Below are positions 24,538 through 32,927 of a DNA stretch of 62,131 nt, piece by piece. The position numbers and the translations under genes were made by a program. Where the stretch lies: the NCBI GenBank assembly GCA_027449545.1, contig DAIDLI010000213.1, forward strand, positions 1 through 62,131, given 5' to 3'. Within the stretch, counting starts at the first letter, position 1. Every line of letters begins with the position of its first letter. Source of the DNA: Acidobacteriaceae bacterium. GTDB lineage: Bacteria; Acidobacteriota; Terriglobia; Terriglobales; Acidobacteriaceae. A model generated the notes under the pieces. That model saw only the letters and a list, made by a program, of their open reading frames with translations, was not told where the DNA came from and did no database searches.

Positions 24538-24806
24538 TGGGAATCGATGAAGTGGTTCTGCTGGGAAGACAGATGTTGCAGGAGGCCATTGTGCTTGGGG
24601 CGCCGCTGCTTGCGGTCATCGTGGTCGTGAGCCTCGTCATCAATGTTGTCCAGGTGCTCACTTCCCTGCAGGACCAGACGCTCTCCAACGTTCCGCGCCT
24701 GCTGTCGCTGGCGGCCGCTTTGTTCATGCTGATGCCCTGGATGTGGCGGCATCTGGCGCAATACACCACGGGAATTCTCGGCGACTTTCACAAGGTGCTG
24801 CAATAG
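24537..24806 (+). CDS. fliQ: FliQ, flagellar export gate protein
   Basis: 89 residues, two membrane hairpin helices (about 15–38 and 50–72): ILGAPLLAVIVVVSLVINVVQVLTSLQDQTLSNVPRL is typical, with the conserved Q-D-x-T-L loop. Part of the FliPQR gate in the centre of the MS ring. One-base overlap (TGATG) with fliP and with fliR (TAGTG). Confidence 0.97.
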   Translation: MGIDEVVLLGRQMLQEAIVLGAPLLAVIVVVSLVINVVQVLTSLQDQTLSNVPRLLSLAAALFMLMPWMWRHLAQYTTGILGDFHKVLQ

Positions 24807-25573
24807 TGCATATCTCCTTGCTTCCGATTTTTGGCGCCGCAGGGGCCATCGCCGCCCGGCTGACTGGACTTGTCCTTTTTGCGCCGTTTTTCGGCAGCGC
24901 CGTTATACCGGCCCGCATCAAGGCCATGCTCGTGCTTGCGCTCACAGCGTTGCTCTATCCGATGGCTTCTCCCTGGATTCCAGCGCTTGAACTCGCGCAG
25001 TGGCCTCTGGCCTTTTTGCGCGAACTTACCATCGGGGCCGCCTTGGGCATCGTGACCAACCTCATCTTTGATGGGCTGCAGATGGCTGGCGAGCTGCTGA
25101 GTATTCAGATGGGCTATTCGCTCGTGAACATCCTTGATCCGCAAACCAACGTGCAGTCCACGGTGATGGCCACCTTCAACCAGATGATCGGGATGCTCAT
25201 CTTTCTTCGTCTCAACGTGCAGTTCTGGCTGTTGCGCGGGCTGGCGCGCAGCTTCGAATTTCTTCCCCCCGGCGCGAAGAACCTGAGCGGCACATTTGTT
25301 TCCGCGTGCGTTCATGCCTGCGCGGTGGTCTTCTCGATCGGAGTGGAGATGGCCGCACCCGTTCTTTGCGCGACCGTGGTCGCCGATGTGGCTCTGGGAC
25401 TTCTGGGCAAAGCTTCGCCGCAATTGCCGCTGCTGCTGCTCGGTCCCTCGATCAAGAGTGTTCTCGGCCTCGCGGTGCTGGTTTGTGTTCTGAAATACTG
25501 GCCCGACCAACTCCAGCAGCTATTCCTGCAGTCCACCGGGATGGCCGACCATTTCCTGCACCTCGCAAATTAG
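24806..25573 (+). CDS. fliR: FliR, flagellar export gate protein
   Basis: 255 residues, GTG start overlapping the fliQ stop. About six membrane segments. Family blocks: ARLTGLVLFAPFFGSAVIPARIKAMLVLALTALLYP, ELTIGAALGIVTNLIFDGLQMAGELLSIQMGYSLVNILDP and, near the C-terminus, VLCATVVADVALGLLGKASPQL. Completes the FliPQR gate. Confidence 0.97.
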   Translation: MHISLLPIFGAAGAIAARLTGLVLFAPFFGSAVIPARIKAMLVLALTALLYPMASPWIPALELAQWPLAFLRELTIGAALGIVTNLIFDGLQMAGELLSIQMGYSLVNILDPQTNVQSTVMATFNQMIGMLIFLRLNVQFWLLRGLARSFEFLPPGAKNLSGTFVSACVHACAVVFSIGVEMAAPVLCATVVADVALGLLGKASPQLPLLLLGPSIKSVLGLAVLVCVLKYWPDQLQQLFLQSTGMADHFLHLAN

Positions 25574-25594
25574 CAGACCTGAGCAGACACGTTT

Positions 25595-26728
25595 ATGGCA
25601 GACAGCAGCAAGACAGAACAGGCAACTCCAAAACGGCAAAAGAAAGCGCGGGAAACCGGGCAGATTGCCCGTTCGCGTGAGTTGCCCGGCGTTCTGGCCT
25701 TAGCGGCGGTGCTCGCCGTGGTCGCCTGGGGCGCCAGTTCCTCGCTGGCGCATTGGGTGACGTTCTACCGCGATTGCCTCGACGAAGCGATCGACGGTGG
25801 CTTTGAGTCGAATGGGCCGCTTCTCTTTTGGAGCACCCTGGAAGTGCTGCGCTGGCTCTTCCCGTCCTTGCTGGCTGGAATGACGATCTCAGCTTTTGCT
25901 GGATTAGCGCAGGGAGGTGTGAATTTTGCGCCCAAGGCGCTGGCGCCAAAATTCGAGCGATTCAATCCCGCAGAGAAGCTCAGCCAGATGGTTTCTCCGA
26001 TTGCGCTCGGGAATCTGCTGCGCTCGCTTCTGCCGTTCTCCGTCATTTTCTGGATAGCAGTCAGCGCGATTCGCGATCGATGGTTCAACATCGTGCAAGC
26101 CTCCGATCTTGAGCTGGGTGCTTTCATGAGGCTCCTCGGCGGCATGCTCTTTGCGATCGCCTGGAAATCCTGCCTCGTTCTCCTTGCGTGGTCGGCAGTC
26201 GATTATCTCCTGATCTGGCGCAAGCTGCAAAGCGATCTGAAGATGACCAAGCAGGAGGTGCGCGAGGAGTACAAGGAAACCGACGGAAATCCGGTCATCA
26301 AGCAGCGCATCCGGCAAATTCAACGACAGATGCGCAAGAGGCAGTCGCTCAAGGCTGCTGCTACTGCCACGGTGATTGTCACCAATCCGACCCACTATGC
26401 CGTGGGCTTGCGCTATGAGATGGAGATGCCCGCCCCGGTTGTGGTGGCCAAGGGGCGCGATCTGCTGGCCGAGAAGATCAAGCAGATCGGCCGCGAAAAC
26501 GGAATCATGCTGGTGGAAAACAGACCCTTGGCGCAGGCCCTGTTCAAGAGCGTGGAGATCGGCGATTCCATCCCCGGCCGCCTGTATCAGGCAGTCGCCG
26601 AGATTCTTGCGGTCGTGTTCCGCGCTCAGGCGGAGCTGCGCCGCCAGGAAGCAGAGCGGCGCTCGCGGAATGCCTCCGGATACCGGCTGGGATCAGGAGC
26701 CACACCGGATGCTGGAGGGACGCGATGA
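25595..26728 (+). CDS. flhB: FlhB, export specificity switch protein
   Basis: 377 residues. N-terminal KTEQATPKRQKKARETGQIARSRE, four membrane segments, and a cytoplasmic domain with the autocleavage motif N264-P265-T-H (TNPTHYAVGLRYE). Cleavage there changes export from rod/hook to filament proteins together with FliK. The stretch KMTKQEVREEYKETDGNP is the usual linker before it. Four-base overlap with flhA. Confidence 0.98.
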   Translation: MADSSKTEQATPKRQKKARETGQIARSRELPGVLALAAVLAVVAWGASSSLAHWVTFYRDCLDEAIDGGFESNGPLLFWSTLEVLRWLFPSLLAGMTISAFAGLAQGGVNFAPKALAPKFERFNPAEKLSQMVSPIALGNLLRSLLPFSVIFWIAVSAIRDRWFNIVQASDLELGAFMRLLGGMLFAIAWKSCLVLLAWSAVDYLLIWRKLQSDLKMTKQEVREEYKETDGNPVIKQRIRQIQRQMRKRQSLKAAATATVIVTNPTHYAVGLRYEMEMPAPVVVAKGRDLLAEKIKQIGRENGIMLVENRPLAQALFKSVEIGDSIPGRLYQAVAEILAVVFRAQAELRRQEAERRSRNASGYRLGSGATPDAGGTR

Positions 26729-28803
26729 ATCGATTCGCATCAATCCTGCGGAACTGTGGAGAGTGGATTACGCCCATCTCCGCCGTAGCGGTCGTGTTTG
26801 TGATGCTGGTGCCGTTGCCAAGTTTTCTGCTCGACTTGCTGCTCACGCTGAGTATCACGGCCTCCATTCTTGTTCTCCTGACGGCCATTCAGATTCTCCG
26901 CCCGGTGCAGTTTTCGGTATTTCCGAGCTTGTTGTTGCTGCTCACGCTGCTTCGCCTCTCGCTGGATTTGGCCAGCACCCGCCGCATTCTTCTCCATGGC
27001 AACGAAGGCACTGCCGCGGCCGGCAAAGTCATTGAGGCCTTTGGGCAGTTTGTCGTGGGCGGGAACTACATCGTTGGTTTTGTGCTGTTTCTCGCTCTCA
27101 TTGCAATTCAATTTCTGGTGATCAGCCATGGCGCGGTGCGCACCGCAGAGGTGACTGCCAGATTCACGCTGGATGCCATGCCGGGAAAGCAGATGGCGAT
27201 CGATGCCGACCTGAATGCTGGGCTGATCAATGAGCATCAGGCGCGCGCCCGCCGCGAGCGAGTGGCCCGCGAAGCCGAATTCTGTGGCGCGATGGACGGC
27301 GCGGCGCGGTTCAGCCAGCGCGATTCGCTTGCGACCATTCTTATCATGGTCATCAACATCCTGGCTGGATTCATGATTGGCGTCTTCCAGCAGGGAGTGC
27401 CGTTTCAGGAGGCGCTGAAGACCTACACCATCCTCACTGTGGGCGAAGGATTGGTATCCATCCTGCCGTCTCTCCTGGTCTCGGTAGCGGGTGGTATCGT
27501 CGTCACTCGCGCAGCCTCGAAGGACTCGCTCGGCGTCAACGTCGGGAAGCAATTGCTGCACAGCCCGCGCCTGCTGTGGATTGCAGGTGGAGTTCTGACC
27601 GCTTTGGGCTTCATCCCTGGGCTTCCGAAGTTCGCATTCTTCACTCTGGGCGGCCTGATGATGTTCGCCGCGTCGCGGATGAAGCCAGGTTCCCTGAAGG
27701 ACGAGGTCGATGAACTGGAGGCTGGCGCGAACGTTGCTGCTGCCGCCGCCAATTTGGCCCCTGCCCCAGATCAGATGGACACGGTCCTCAAATTGGACGA
27801 CCTCATGCTAGAGGTAGGCGTGGGCCTCGTCCCCTTGGTGAATGCGCAGCAGGGGGGGCAACTGCTCAACCGGATCAAGTCAATGCGCAAGAACCTGGCT
27901 CAGCAACTTGGCTTCCTGGTGCCTCCGATTCACATCACCGATAATCTCTCACTCCGCGAGAACGAGTACATCATTCACCTGCGGGGCGCGGAAGTCGCAC
28001 GCTGGGAGACGCGCAGAGGCTGCTTGCTGGCGATCAGTTCCGACGTGAAAGCCCAGGAACTGGCCGGGCAGGACACCCGCGAACCTGCATTCGACGCGCC
28101 CGCGAAGTGGATTCTGCCGCAGGCCCAGGGCCAGGCCATCGCCTCTGGTTATACGGTCGTCGACCAGACCTCAGTCCTTGCCGCGCACATCACCGAGGTC
28201 ATACGCCAGAACGCGCACGATCTGCTTACCCGCAACGAAACGAAGCGCCTGATCGACCGCGTCAACGAGAGCCACCCAAAGCTGGTCGAAGAACTGATCC
28301 CGAAAGTGATGTCGCTTGGAGAGGTCCAGAAGGTCCTCCAGCAGCTATTGCGCGAGCAGGTATCCATCCGGGATCTGGGAACCATCCTTGAGACCCTCCT
28401 CGAAGCAGCCGCCTTCAACAAGAACCTGATCGCTCTGGTGGAGGCGGTGCGCCACCGCTTGAGCAGAACGCTCATTCGTCCTCTGCTGAACGACGCCGGA
28501 GAGCTGAGCGTTGTGACTCTGGATGCGGCCATCGAAGAGGAATGCGCGCGCGGTTCAAACCTGCCGGGACCTCAGGCATTGCTTCCCCCGCAGCACGCGC
28601 CTCTGGCGCGCAAGGTCCTGGAAGGGTTGCGCAGCAGCTTTGGAAAAGAAATTACTTCAGCTCCCCCGGTTCTGCTTTGCTCTTCTCCAGGCCGCTACTA
28701 CTTGCGGCGTGTACTCGAGCCGTTTCTTCCGCGCGTGGTCGTTATCTCTCCCGGCGAGATCCCTCCCTTGACACGGGTGCAAACGGTTGGAGTGCTGCGA
28801 TGA
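26725..28803 (+). CDS. flhA: FlhA, export gate protein
   Basis: 692 residues, normal length. About eight membrane helices in the first half (including LRLSLDLASTRRILLHG and the FHIPEP-type loop with DAMPGKQMAIDADLNAGLIN), then the large cytoplasmic domain that docks late chaperone-substrate complexes. The VGVGLVPLV segment and PIHITDNLSLRENEY are typical. After it, flhF and flhG, the usual next genes, are missing; a 37-codon frame starting at 28800 (overlapping the flhA stop) fills part of the gap but does not resemble FlhF beyond the first residues. Confidence 0.98.
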   Translation: MNRFASILRNCGEWITPISAVAVVFVMLVPLPSFLLDLLLTLSITASILVLLTAIQILRPVQFSVFPSLLLLLTLLRLSLDLASTRRILLHGNEGTAAAGKVIEAFGQFVVGGNYIVGFVLFLALIAIQFLVISHGAVRTAEVTARFTLDAMPGKQMAIDADLNAGLINEHQARARRERVAREAEFCGAMDGAARFSQRDSLATILIMVINILAGFMIGVFQQGVPFQEALKTYTILTVGEGLVSILPSLLVSVAGGIVVTRAASKDSLGVNVGKQLLHSPRLLWIAGGVLTALGFIPGLPKFAFFTLGGLMMFAASRMKPGSLKDEVDELEAGANVAAAAANLAPAPDQMDTVLKLDDLMLEVGVGLVPLVNAQQGGQLLNRIKSMRKNLAQQLGFLVPPIHITDNLSLRENEYIIHLRGAEVARWETRRGCLLAISSDVKAQELAGQDTREPAFDAPAKWILPQAQGQAIASGYTVVDQTSVLAAHITEVIRQNAHDLLTRNETKRLIDRVNESHPKLVEELIPKVMSLGEVQKVLQQLLREQVSIRDLGTILETLLEAAAFNKNLIALVEAVRHRLSRTLIRPLLNDAGELSVVTLDAAIEEECARGSNLPGPQALLPPQHAPLARKVLEGLRSSFGKEITSAPPVLLCSSPGRYYLRRVLEPFLPRVVVISPGEIPPLTRVQTVGVLR

Positions 28804-28884
28804 AAAGCCAGAGTTACACAGCGGGAGCCGCAGAACCAAGCAGAGATAGAGTGAATTACCCCAGACAGGTCGTACGGAGGACAC

Positions 28885-29742
28885 ATGAAAGCGGCAGAAT
28901 CAGCATACCGTGAGAACAGCATCGATATCGTGGCACGCAACGAGCTCGCGATGCGCGAGTTGCCGCAGGTGTACTACGTAGCCGCACGGATCAGCGAAAG
29001 GCTGCCGCGGCATGTGGATATGCAGGACCTCGTCCAAGCGGGGGTGATCGGTCTGCTCGAAGCCTGCCGCACCTACGACAGTGAAAGGGACGCGCAGTTC
29101 AGCACCTTTGCGAAATTCCGAATTCGCGGTGCGATTCTGGACAGCTTGAGAAAGCTGGACTGGGGGTCTCGCGGCGTGCGCCGGAAGGGCCGGGAGATCG
29201 GATCGACGATGGCGAAACTGGAGGCATTGCTCGGGAGGCAACCGAGTGAAGAAGAGATCGCCGGGGAGATGAAAATCACGCTGGAGGAACTGCACGCCCT
29301 GTTAATGCAGTTGGATGGCCTCTATCTGGTGAGCCAACAGGTTGACACCAAGCTTGAAAAGAGTGAGCCGCGCGATTTGATCGAGTCGGCGCCAGCCTCG
29401 GGGCGGGAGAATCCGTTTGAGCTCTGTGCGGAAGGCGAGCGCAACCAACAGCTCGAGAATGCCATCTCCGAGCTTCCCGAACGCGAACAGATGATCCTGT
29501 CGCTCTACTATCGGGAGGAGCTCACGATGAAAGAGATTGCGGAAGTTCTGGGAATTGCCGTATCGCGCGTGTCGCAGCTTCACGCAGCAGCAATCGTTAA
29601 GCTGCGGCATTCGGTGCGGCATCTCGAAGGCGGGCGCAAGCGCTTGCAGGAGGTTCGTGAGGCAGACAAGTTGCGCGCCACCTCCGGCCGTTCTCGATCC
29701 CATGAAAGGACCTCGGGGCACAGTTATGAATGCATCGTCTAA
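28885..29742 (+). CDS. fliA: FliA, flagellar sigma factor (sigma-28)
   Basis: 285 residues. Directs RNA polymerase to late flagellar, chemotaxis and motility promoters and is held by FlgM. Region 2 is clear (HVDMQDLVQAGVIGLLEACRTYDSERDAQFSTFAKFRIRGAILDSLRKLDW), region 3 follows (GRQPSEEEIAGEMKI) and region 4 has the helix-turn-helix (YYREELTMKEIAEVLGIAVSRVSQLHAAAIVKLR). An unusually long tail of about 35 residues follows region 4. GGAGG lies before the ATG. It sits downstream of the sigma-54-driven export genes, so FliA would be made only after that tier. Confidence 0.97.
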   Translation: MKAAESAYRENSIDIVARNELAMRELPQVYYVAARISERLPRHVDMQDLVQAGVIGLLEACRTYDSERDAQFSTFAKFRIRGAILDSLRKLDWGSRGVRRKGREIGSTMAKLEALLGRQPSEEEIAGEMKITLEELHALLMQLDGLYLVSQQVDTKLEKSEPRDLIESAPASGRENPFELCAEGERNQQLENAISELPEREQMILSLYYREELTMKEIAEVLGIAVSRVSQLHAAAIVKLRHSVRHLEGGRKRLQEVREADKLRATSGRSRSHERTSGHSYECIV

Positions 29743-30673
29743 GCGTGTAGACGCGGTTGCGGTAACGAGCGGCGCCACAGGGCGGCAGCGCATGATCCAT
29801 CCATGCGATTTTCGCTATGCGGGGAGGCTTTCCAACGAGAATGCACGCGTTCTTTCCGCATTGCATGAACGCTTTGCCGTGTCGGTCAGCAATGCACTTG
29901 AACTTTATCTAGGCGCTTCGCTTCGCGTGCGAATGGTCTTTCTGGAACAAATGGCAATTGCGGACTACATCTCAGGCATAGCCCCCAGCAATTACCTGCT
30001 GCCGTACTCCCTCGATCTGATGGATGCAAATTGCCTGATCGATATGGATGTCGCGCTCATTCTCCCGGTGATCGACCTGCTCCTGGGAGGTTCCGGCGAT
30101 CCGGGCGAGCAGATCCATGAGTTGACCGAGATCGATGAGGAAATCATGAAGTCGGTCAGCGTCCTGATCGCCAAAGAACTGGAGCGCACCTGGAAGTCAC
30201 TCAACTTGACACTCACTCCCGGGCATTGCGTCAAACCGGCGATGATTCAGCAGATCTTTCCAGTCAACGAGAAGCTGGTTCTGTTGATGTTCGAGATGAC
30301 AGTGGGATCCACCAACGGCACCTTCACCATCGCGCTGCCGACTCCGTTTGTAGGATTCCTGCTGCGGCATCTCAAGCAGTCGCAATCGAAAAAGATGGCC
30401 AGCATGCGGTTACAGCGGCCCAGCCTGCGCGAGCGTATGCTCGATTGCGAATTTCAACTTTCGGCAGAAGTCGTTCAGATGCGGATGCAGTTGAAGGATC
30501 TGCTCGATTTGAAACCTGGAGCGGTGCTGAGAGCCAAATCGCCTGTGAAGGAGCCGGCCAAGCTGACTGTCGAAGGCGTGGAAGTCTTCGAAGCACTACC
30601 GGTCCGCAGCGGCCGATTCAAGGCTGCGCAGATCGTGGCAAGAACGCAGGAAACGACGCCAGCAAAGGATTAG
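29726..30673 (+). CDS. fliM: FliM, flagellar switch protein lacking the N-terminal CheY-binding peptide
   Basis: 315 residues. The CheC-like middle domain (PCDFRYAGRLSNENARVLSALHERFAVSVSNALELYLG…YLLPYSLDLMDANCLIDMDVALILPVIDLLLGG) and the C-terminal SpoA domain (LRERMLDCEFQLSAEVVQMRMQLKDLLDLKPGAVLRAKSPV…LTVEGVEVFEALPV) are both present. The N-terminal peptide LSQxEIDALL, which binds CheY-phosphate in most FliM proteins, is not found in the first 30 residues or in the frame upstream. Its start overlaps fliA by 17 bases. Confidence 0.95.
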   Translation: MNASSKRVDAVAVTSGATGRQRMIHPCDFRYAGRLSNENARVLSALHERFAVSVSNALELYLGASLRVRMVFLEQMAIADYISGIAPSNYLLPYSLDLMDANCLIDMDVALILPVIDLLLGGSGDPGEQIHELTEIDEEIMKSVSVLIAKELERTWKSLNLTLTPGHCVKPAMIQQIFPVNEKLVLLMFEMTVGSTNGTFTIALPTPFVGFLLRHLKQSQSKKMASMRLQRPSLRERMLDCEFQLSAEVVQMRMQLKDLLDLKPGAVLRAKSPVKEPAKLTVEGVEVFEALPVRSGRFKAAQIVARTQETTPAKD

Positions 30674-30677
30674 AGAG

Positions 30678-31514
30678 ATGGCAAGCCAGGATACGGCAAT
30701 TCTGTGGCGGCAATTCGCCAGCGAGTTCGTGCAGGAGATGATGGGCGCGGTGACAAGAGCCGCTGGGCGTTCGTGGAAGGCCTCGGAAATCCACGGGCAT
30801 TCTCCTGAATCGCAATCGGGCGTGGTTTGGGTGGATCTCGTCTTTGCCGGCAGTCTGGCAGGAAGGTGCCAGCTCGGTTTTTCGTTGGCGGATCTCGACA
30901 CTTTGGCCCCGCACACCACAGTAGCGGGCAAAGAGGATGCCGACAAGACTGACCAGGTGCAGGGCCTCGCGCCTGCCATTGCCGCAGTCGCGCCCGAACT
31001 CGCCGCAGCGGGTTGCAAGGCGTACGGAAGCTTTACAGTGTCGGTGGCAAAAGCAGATGGCCACCACGCCGGCTTGGGGACATCGCTCGCGATTCGGCTC
31101 CACGATGACCGCATGCAGGCAATTACAGTACTGGCGTGTGCCAGCGCAGAACTGATCGAGTCTTTGGACCGTCCGGAAGGCGAAGAGCAGGGGGTTGGCG
31201 GAGAGTCGATTTCCCGGGCACGACCGGGGTCGCCGGCGAGCCTCTTTGCCGATGCTCCGAATCTTGAGGTGCTCATGGACGTGGAACTCGACGTGACCTT
31301 GCGCTTTGGACAGCGCAATCTCACATTGCGAGAGGTTCTTGAGCTGACCAGTGGCTCGGTCATCGAGCTTGATCGCCAGGTTGAGGAGCCGGTGGAGTTG
31401 ATCCTGGACGGGAAAGTGATCGCGCGGGGCGAAGCCGTTGTGATCGACGGAAATTACGGCTTGCGGGTTACGGAAGTTCCGCATCCCTTCTCAGTCCGGC
31501 AGATTCGCGTATAA
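30678..31514 (+). CDS. fliN: FliN/FliY-type switch protein with N-terminal extension
   Basis: 278 residues, about twice the length of classical FliN. The last 80 residues are a SpoA domain (LEVLMDVELDVTLRFGQRNLTLREVLELTSGSVIELDRQVEEPVELILDGKVIARGEAV). The first 180 residues have the alternating pattern of a degenerate CheC/FliY-like domain (VVWVDLVFAGSLAGRCQLGFSLADLDTL, LAIRLHDDRMQAITVLA) but lack the ExxNxxG phosphatase motif. It forms the lower C ring with FliM. Four bases separate it from fliM. Confidence 0.93.
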   Translation: MASQDTAILWRQFASEFVQEMMGAVTRAAGRSWKASEIHGHSPESQSGVVWVDLVFAGSLAGRCQLGFSLADLDTLAPHTTVAGKEDADKTDQVQGLAPAIAAVAPELAAAGCKAYGSFTVSVAKADGHHAGLGTSLAIRLHDDRMQAITVLACASAELIESLDRPEGEEQGVGGESISRARPGSPASLFADAPNLEVLMDVELDVTLRFGQRNLTLREVLELTSGSVIELDRQVEEPVELILDGKVIARGEAVVIDGNYGLRVTEVPHPFSVRQIRV

Positions 31515-31538
31515 AGGACGCGGTTATCCGCAGAGCGA

Positions 31539-31567
31539 TTGCACAAACGCTGGATACCTGCCGATAG
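31539..31567 (+). promoter_or_regulatory. Sigma-28-type promoter for the HDOD-like gene
   Basis: TTGCAC (31539–31544), 15 bases, GCCGATAG (31560–31567). The -10 lies inside a hairpin-like inverted repeat, CCTGCCG (31557–31563) with CGGCAGG (31574–31580). Confidence 0.55.
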
Positions 31568-31604
31568 ATGTTGCGGCAGGTGACCCGCCTTGGCGATCGC
31601 GCAG

Positions 31605-31964
31605 ATGTCTTCCACACACCATATCCAGCTTCGATCCGGCAATAAGTTCACGAGCGATGGCCTGCTCGCTCAGTTACAGGGCGTGCGAGTCAAACCACGG
31701 ACGGTGCTAGCCATCGATCTGCTCTTGCAGGAGCGCATCGTGGATCTGAACGCGGTGACGGAGGTTCTCTCTGGCGATCCGGGTGCGATGGCGTGCGCGC
31801 TGGGCATGCTGGCAGAGGAGCATTGCGAGGACGCACCCATCTCCATGCGCACTGTGGACTGGATCTCAAGCCTGGACCTGCATGAATTACTGTTTGAACT
31901 AGAGGGCCACCTGGAATTTCGCCAGGAGGCAATCACCCTTTCGCGCATCATGACCCAGGCATGA
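31605..31964 (+). CDS. Short HDOD-like protein of unknown function
   Basis: 119 residues. The segment VRVKPRTVLAIDLLLQERIVDLNAVTEVLSGDPGAMACALGMLAEE reads like the first helices of an HDOD domain (…P.v..l..ll….l.el..ii..DP.l…l..la), and PISMRTVDWISSLDLHELLFELEG could be the …AI.xLG..xL… helix pair that follows. The rest of the domain is missing, so it may be a cut-down regulatory module. Full HDOD is present in the EAL-HDOD gene at 4744. The ATG is preceded by a TTG in frame at 31590. A FliA-type promoter lies 38–66 bases upstream, so it is probably a late flagellar gene. Confidence 0.6.
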   Translation: MSSTHHIQLRSGNKFTSDGLLAQLQGVRVKPRTVLAIDLLLQERIVDLNAVTEVLSGDPGAMACALGMLAEEHCEDAPISMRTVDWISSLDLHELLFELEGHLEFRQEAITLSRIMTQA

Positions 31965-32100
31965 GTGCACTGTAGCGGATCTGCTGGCCGCCCTCATTCC
32001 TTTCTCATTCTCTCCTCATCGAGAACGCTCAATCTTCTTTGCCGAGCCCGGTTTCCGCCCGTTTGGCGCGAAATCCTGGCAGTGCGCGGCGATGATGAAG

Positions 32101-32116
32101 TGGCCCCTTGCGTGCT
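32101..32116 (+). promoter_or_regulatory. Candidate sigma-54 promoter for the flgF operon
   Basis: TGGCCCC, 4 bases, GTGCT with the GG and GC doublets correctly spaced. Expected start near 32127, then GAGGCGAGG as ribosome-binding sequence and the flgF ATG at 32146, so the geometry is good although the -12 lacks one T. Confidence 0.5.
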
Positions 32117-32145
32117 AATAGTTCTGGCGAGGCGAGGCTCATTTC

Positions 32146-32886
32146 ATGGACAGCGGATTCTATGCAGCCTGCGCGGCACTCGTATCCCGCACACAGGCCT
32201 TGGACACAATTGCGAACAACTTGGCGAATGTGAGCACCACCGGCTTTCGTGCGACTCACAACGTCTTCAGCTCTATGCTGGCGCAGAGTGGCGCGACGCC
32301 CGTCTCGGTGCTCAATCAGGATGCGAACGACTACGACCTGTTGAGTAAGACTCAACTGGATTCGTCGCAAGGTTCGCTGGTGAACACCAACAACCCCATG
32401 GACTTTGCGCTTGAGGGGCAAGGGTACTTTGCTGTGCAGACCGCTTCCGGGGTCGCGTTTACGCGAGGCGGGACTTTCCGGGTGACTGCTCAACATCAAC
32501 TTGTGACGAGCGAGGGAGACCCGCTGTTGGGTCCAACGGGCCCCATTCTTCTTCCTCCGGGTCCGATTTCTGTGAGTTCAGACGGCACAATTGCGGTCAA
32601 TGGCGCCACCGCCGGGCGCTTTCGCATGGTCGAGTTCCCGCCGAATGTCCAACTCGGCAGTTCTGGAAGGTCGTACTACACCGCTCCGCCATCCGCCAAG
32701 CCGGCGGCCGTTACCACTTCCACGGTTCACCAGGGAGCGCTGGAGAGCTCCAATGTGAATCCGGTCACGAGTGTCATTGAGCTCATTACCGCACAGCGCG
32801 ACGTGGAGCGAATGCGCAATGTCCTGTCGCTGCTCAACGGCCAGATGGATAAAACAGCGGCTCAGGATTTGCCCCGCGTCGGTTGA
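32146..32886 (+). CDS. flgF: FlgF, flagellar proximal rod protein
   Basis: 246 residues. N-terminal rod motif SRTQALDTIANNLANVSTTGFRATHNVF, followed by FALEGQGYFAVQTASGVAFTRGGTFRV, and the C-terminal HQGALESSNVNPVTSVIELITAQRDVERMRNVLSLL. Size and position directly before flgG confirm FlgF. It heads the rod–ring operon running to flgJ. Confidence 0.96.
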   Translation: MDSGFYAACAALVSRTQALDTIANNLANVSTTGFRATHNVFSSMLAQSGATPVSVLNQDANDYDLLSKTQLDSSQGSLVNTNNPMDFALEGQGYFAVQTASGVAFTRGGTFRVTAQHQLVTSEGDPLLGPTGPILLPPGPISVSSDGTIAVNGATAGRFRMVEFPPNVQLGSSGRSYYTAPPSAKPAAVTTSTVHQGALESSNVNPVTSVIELITAQRDVERMRNVLSLLNGQMDKTAAQDLPRVG

Positions 32887-32927
32887 GGGGCTGGCTTCTC
32901 ATTCTTACCTGAAAGGTTCTTGGTGCT

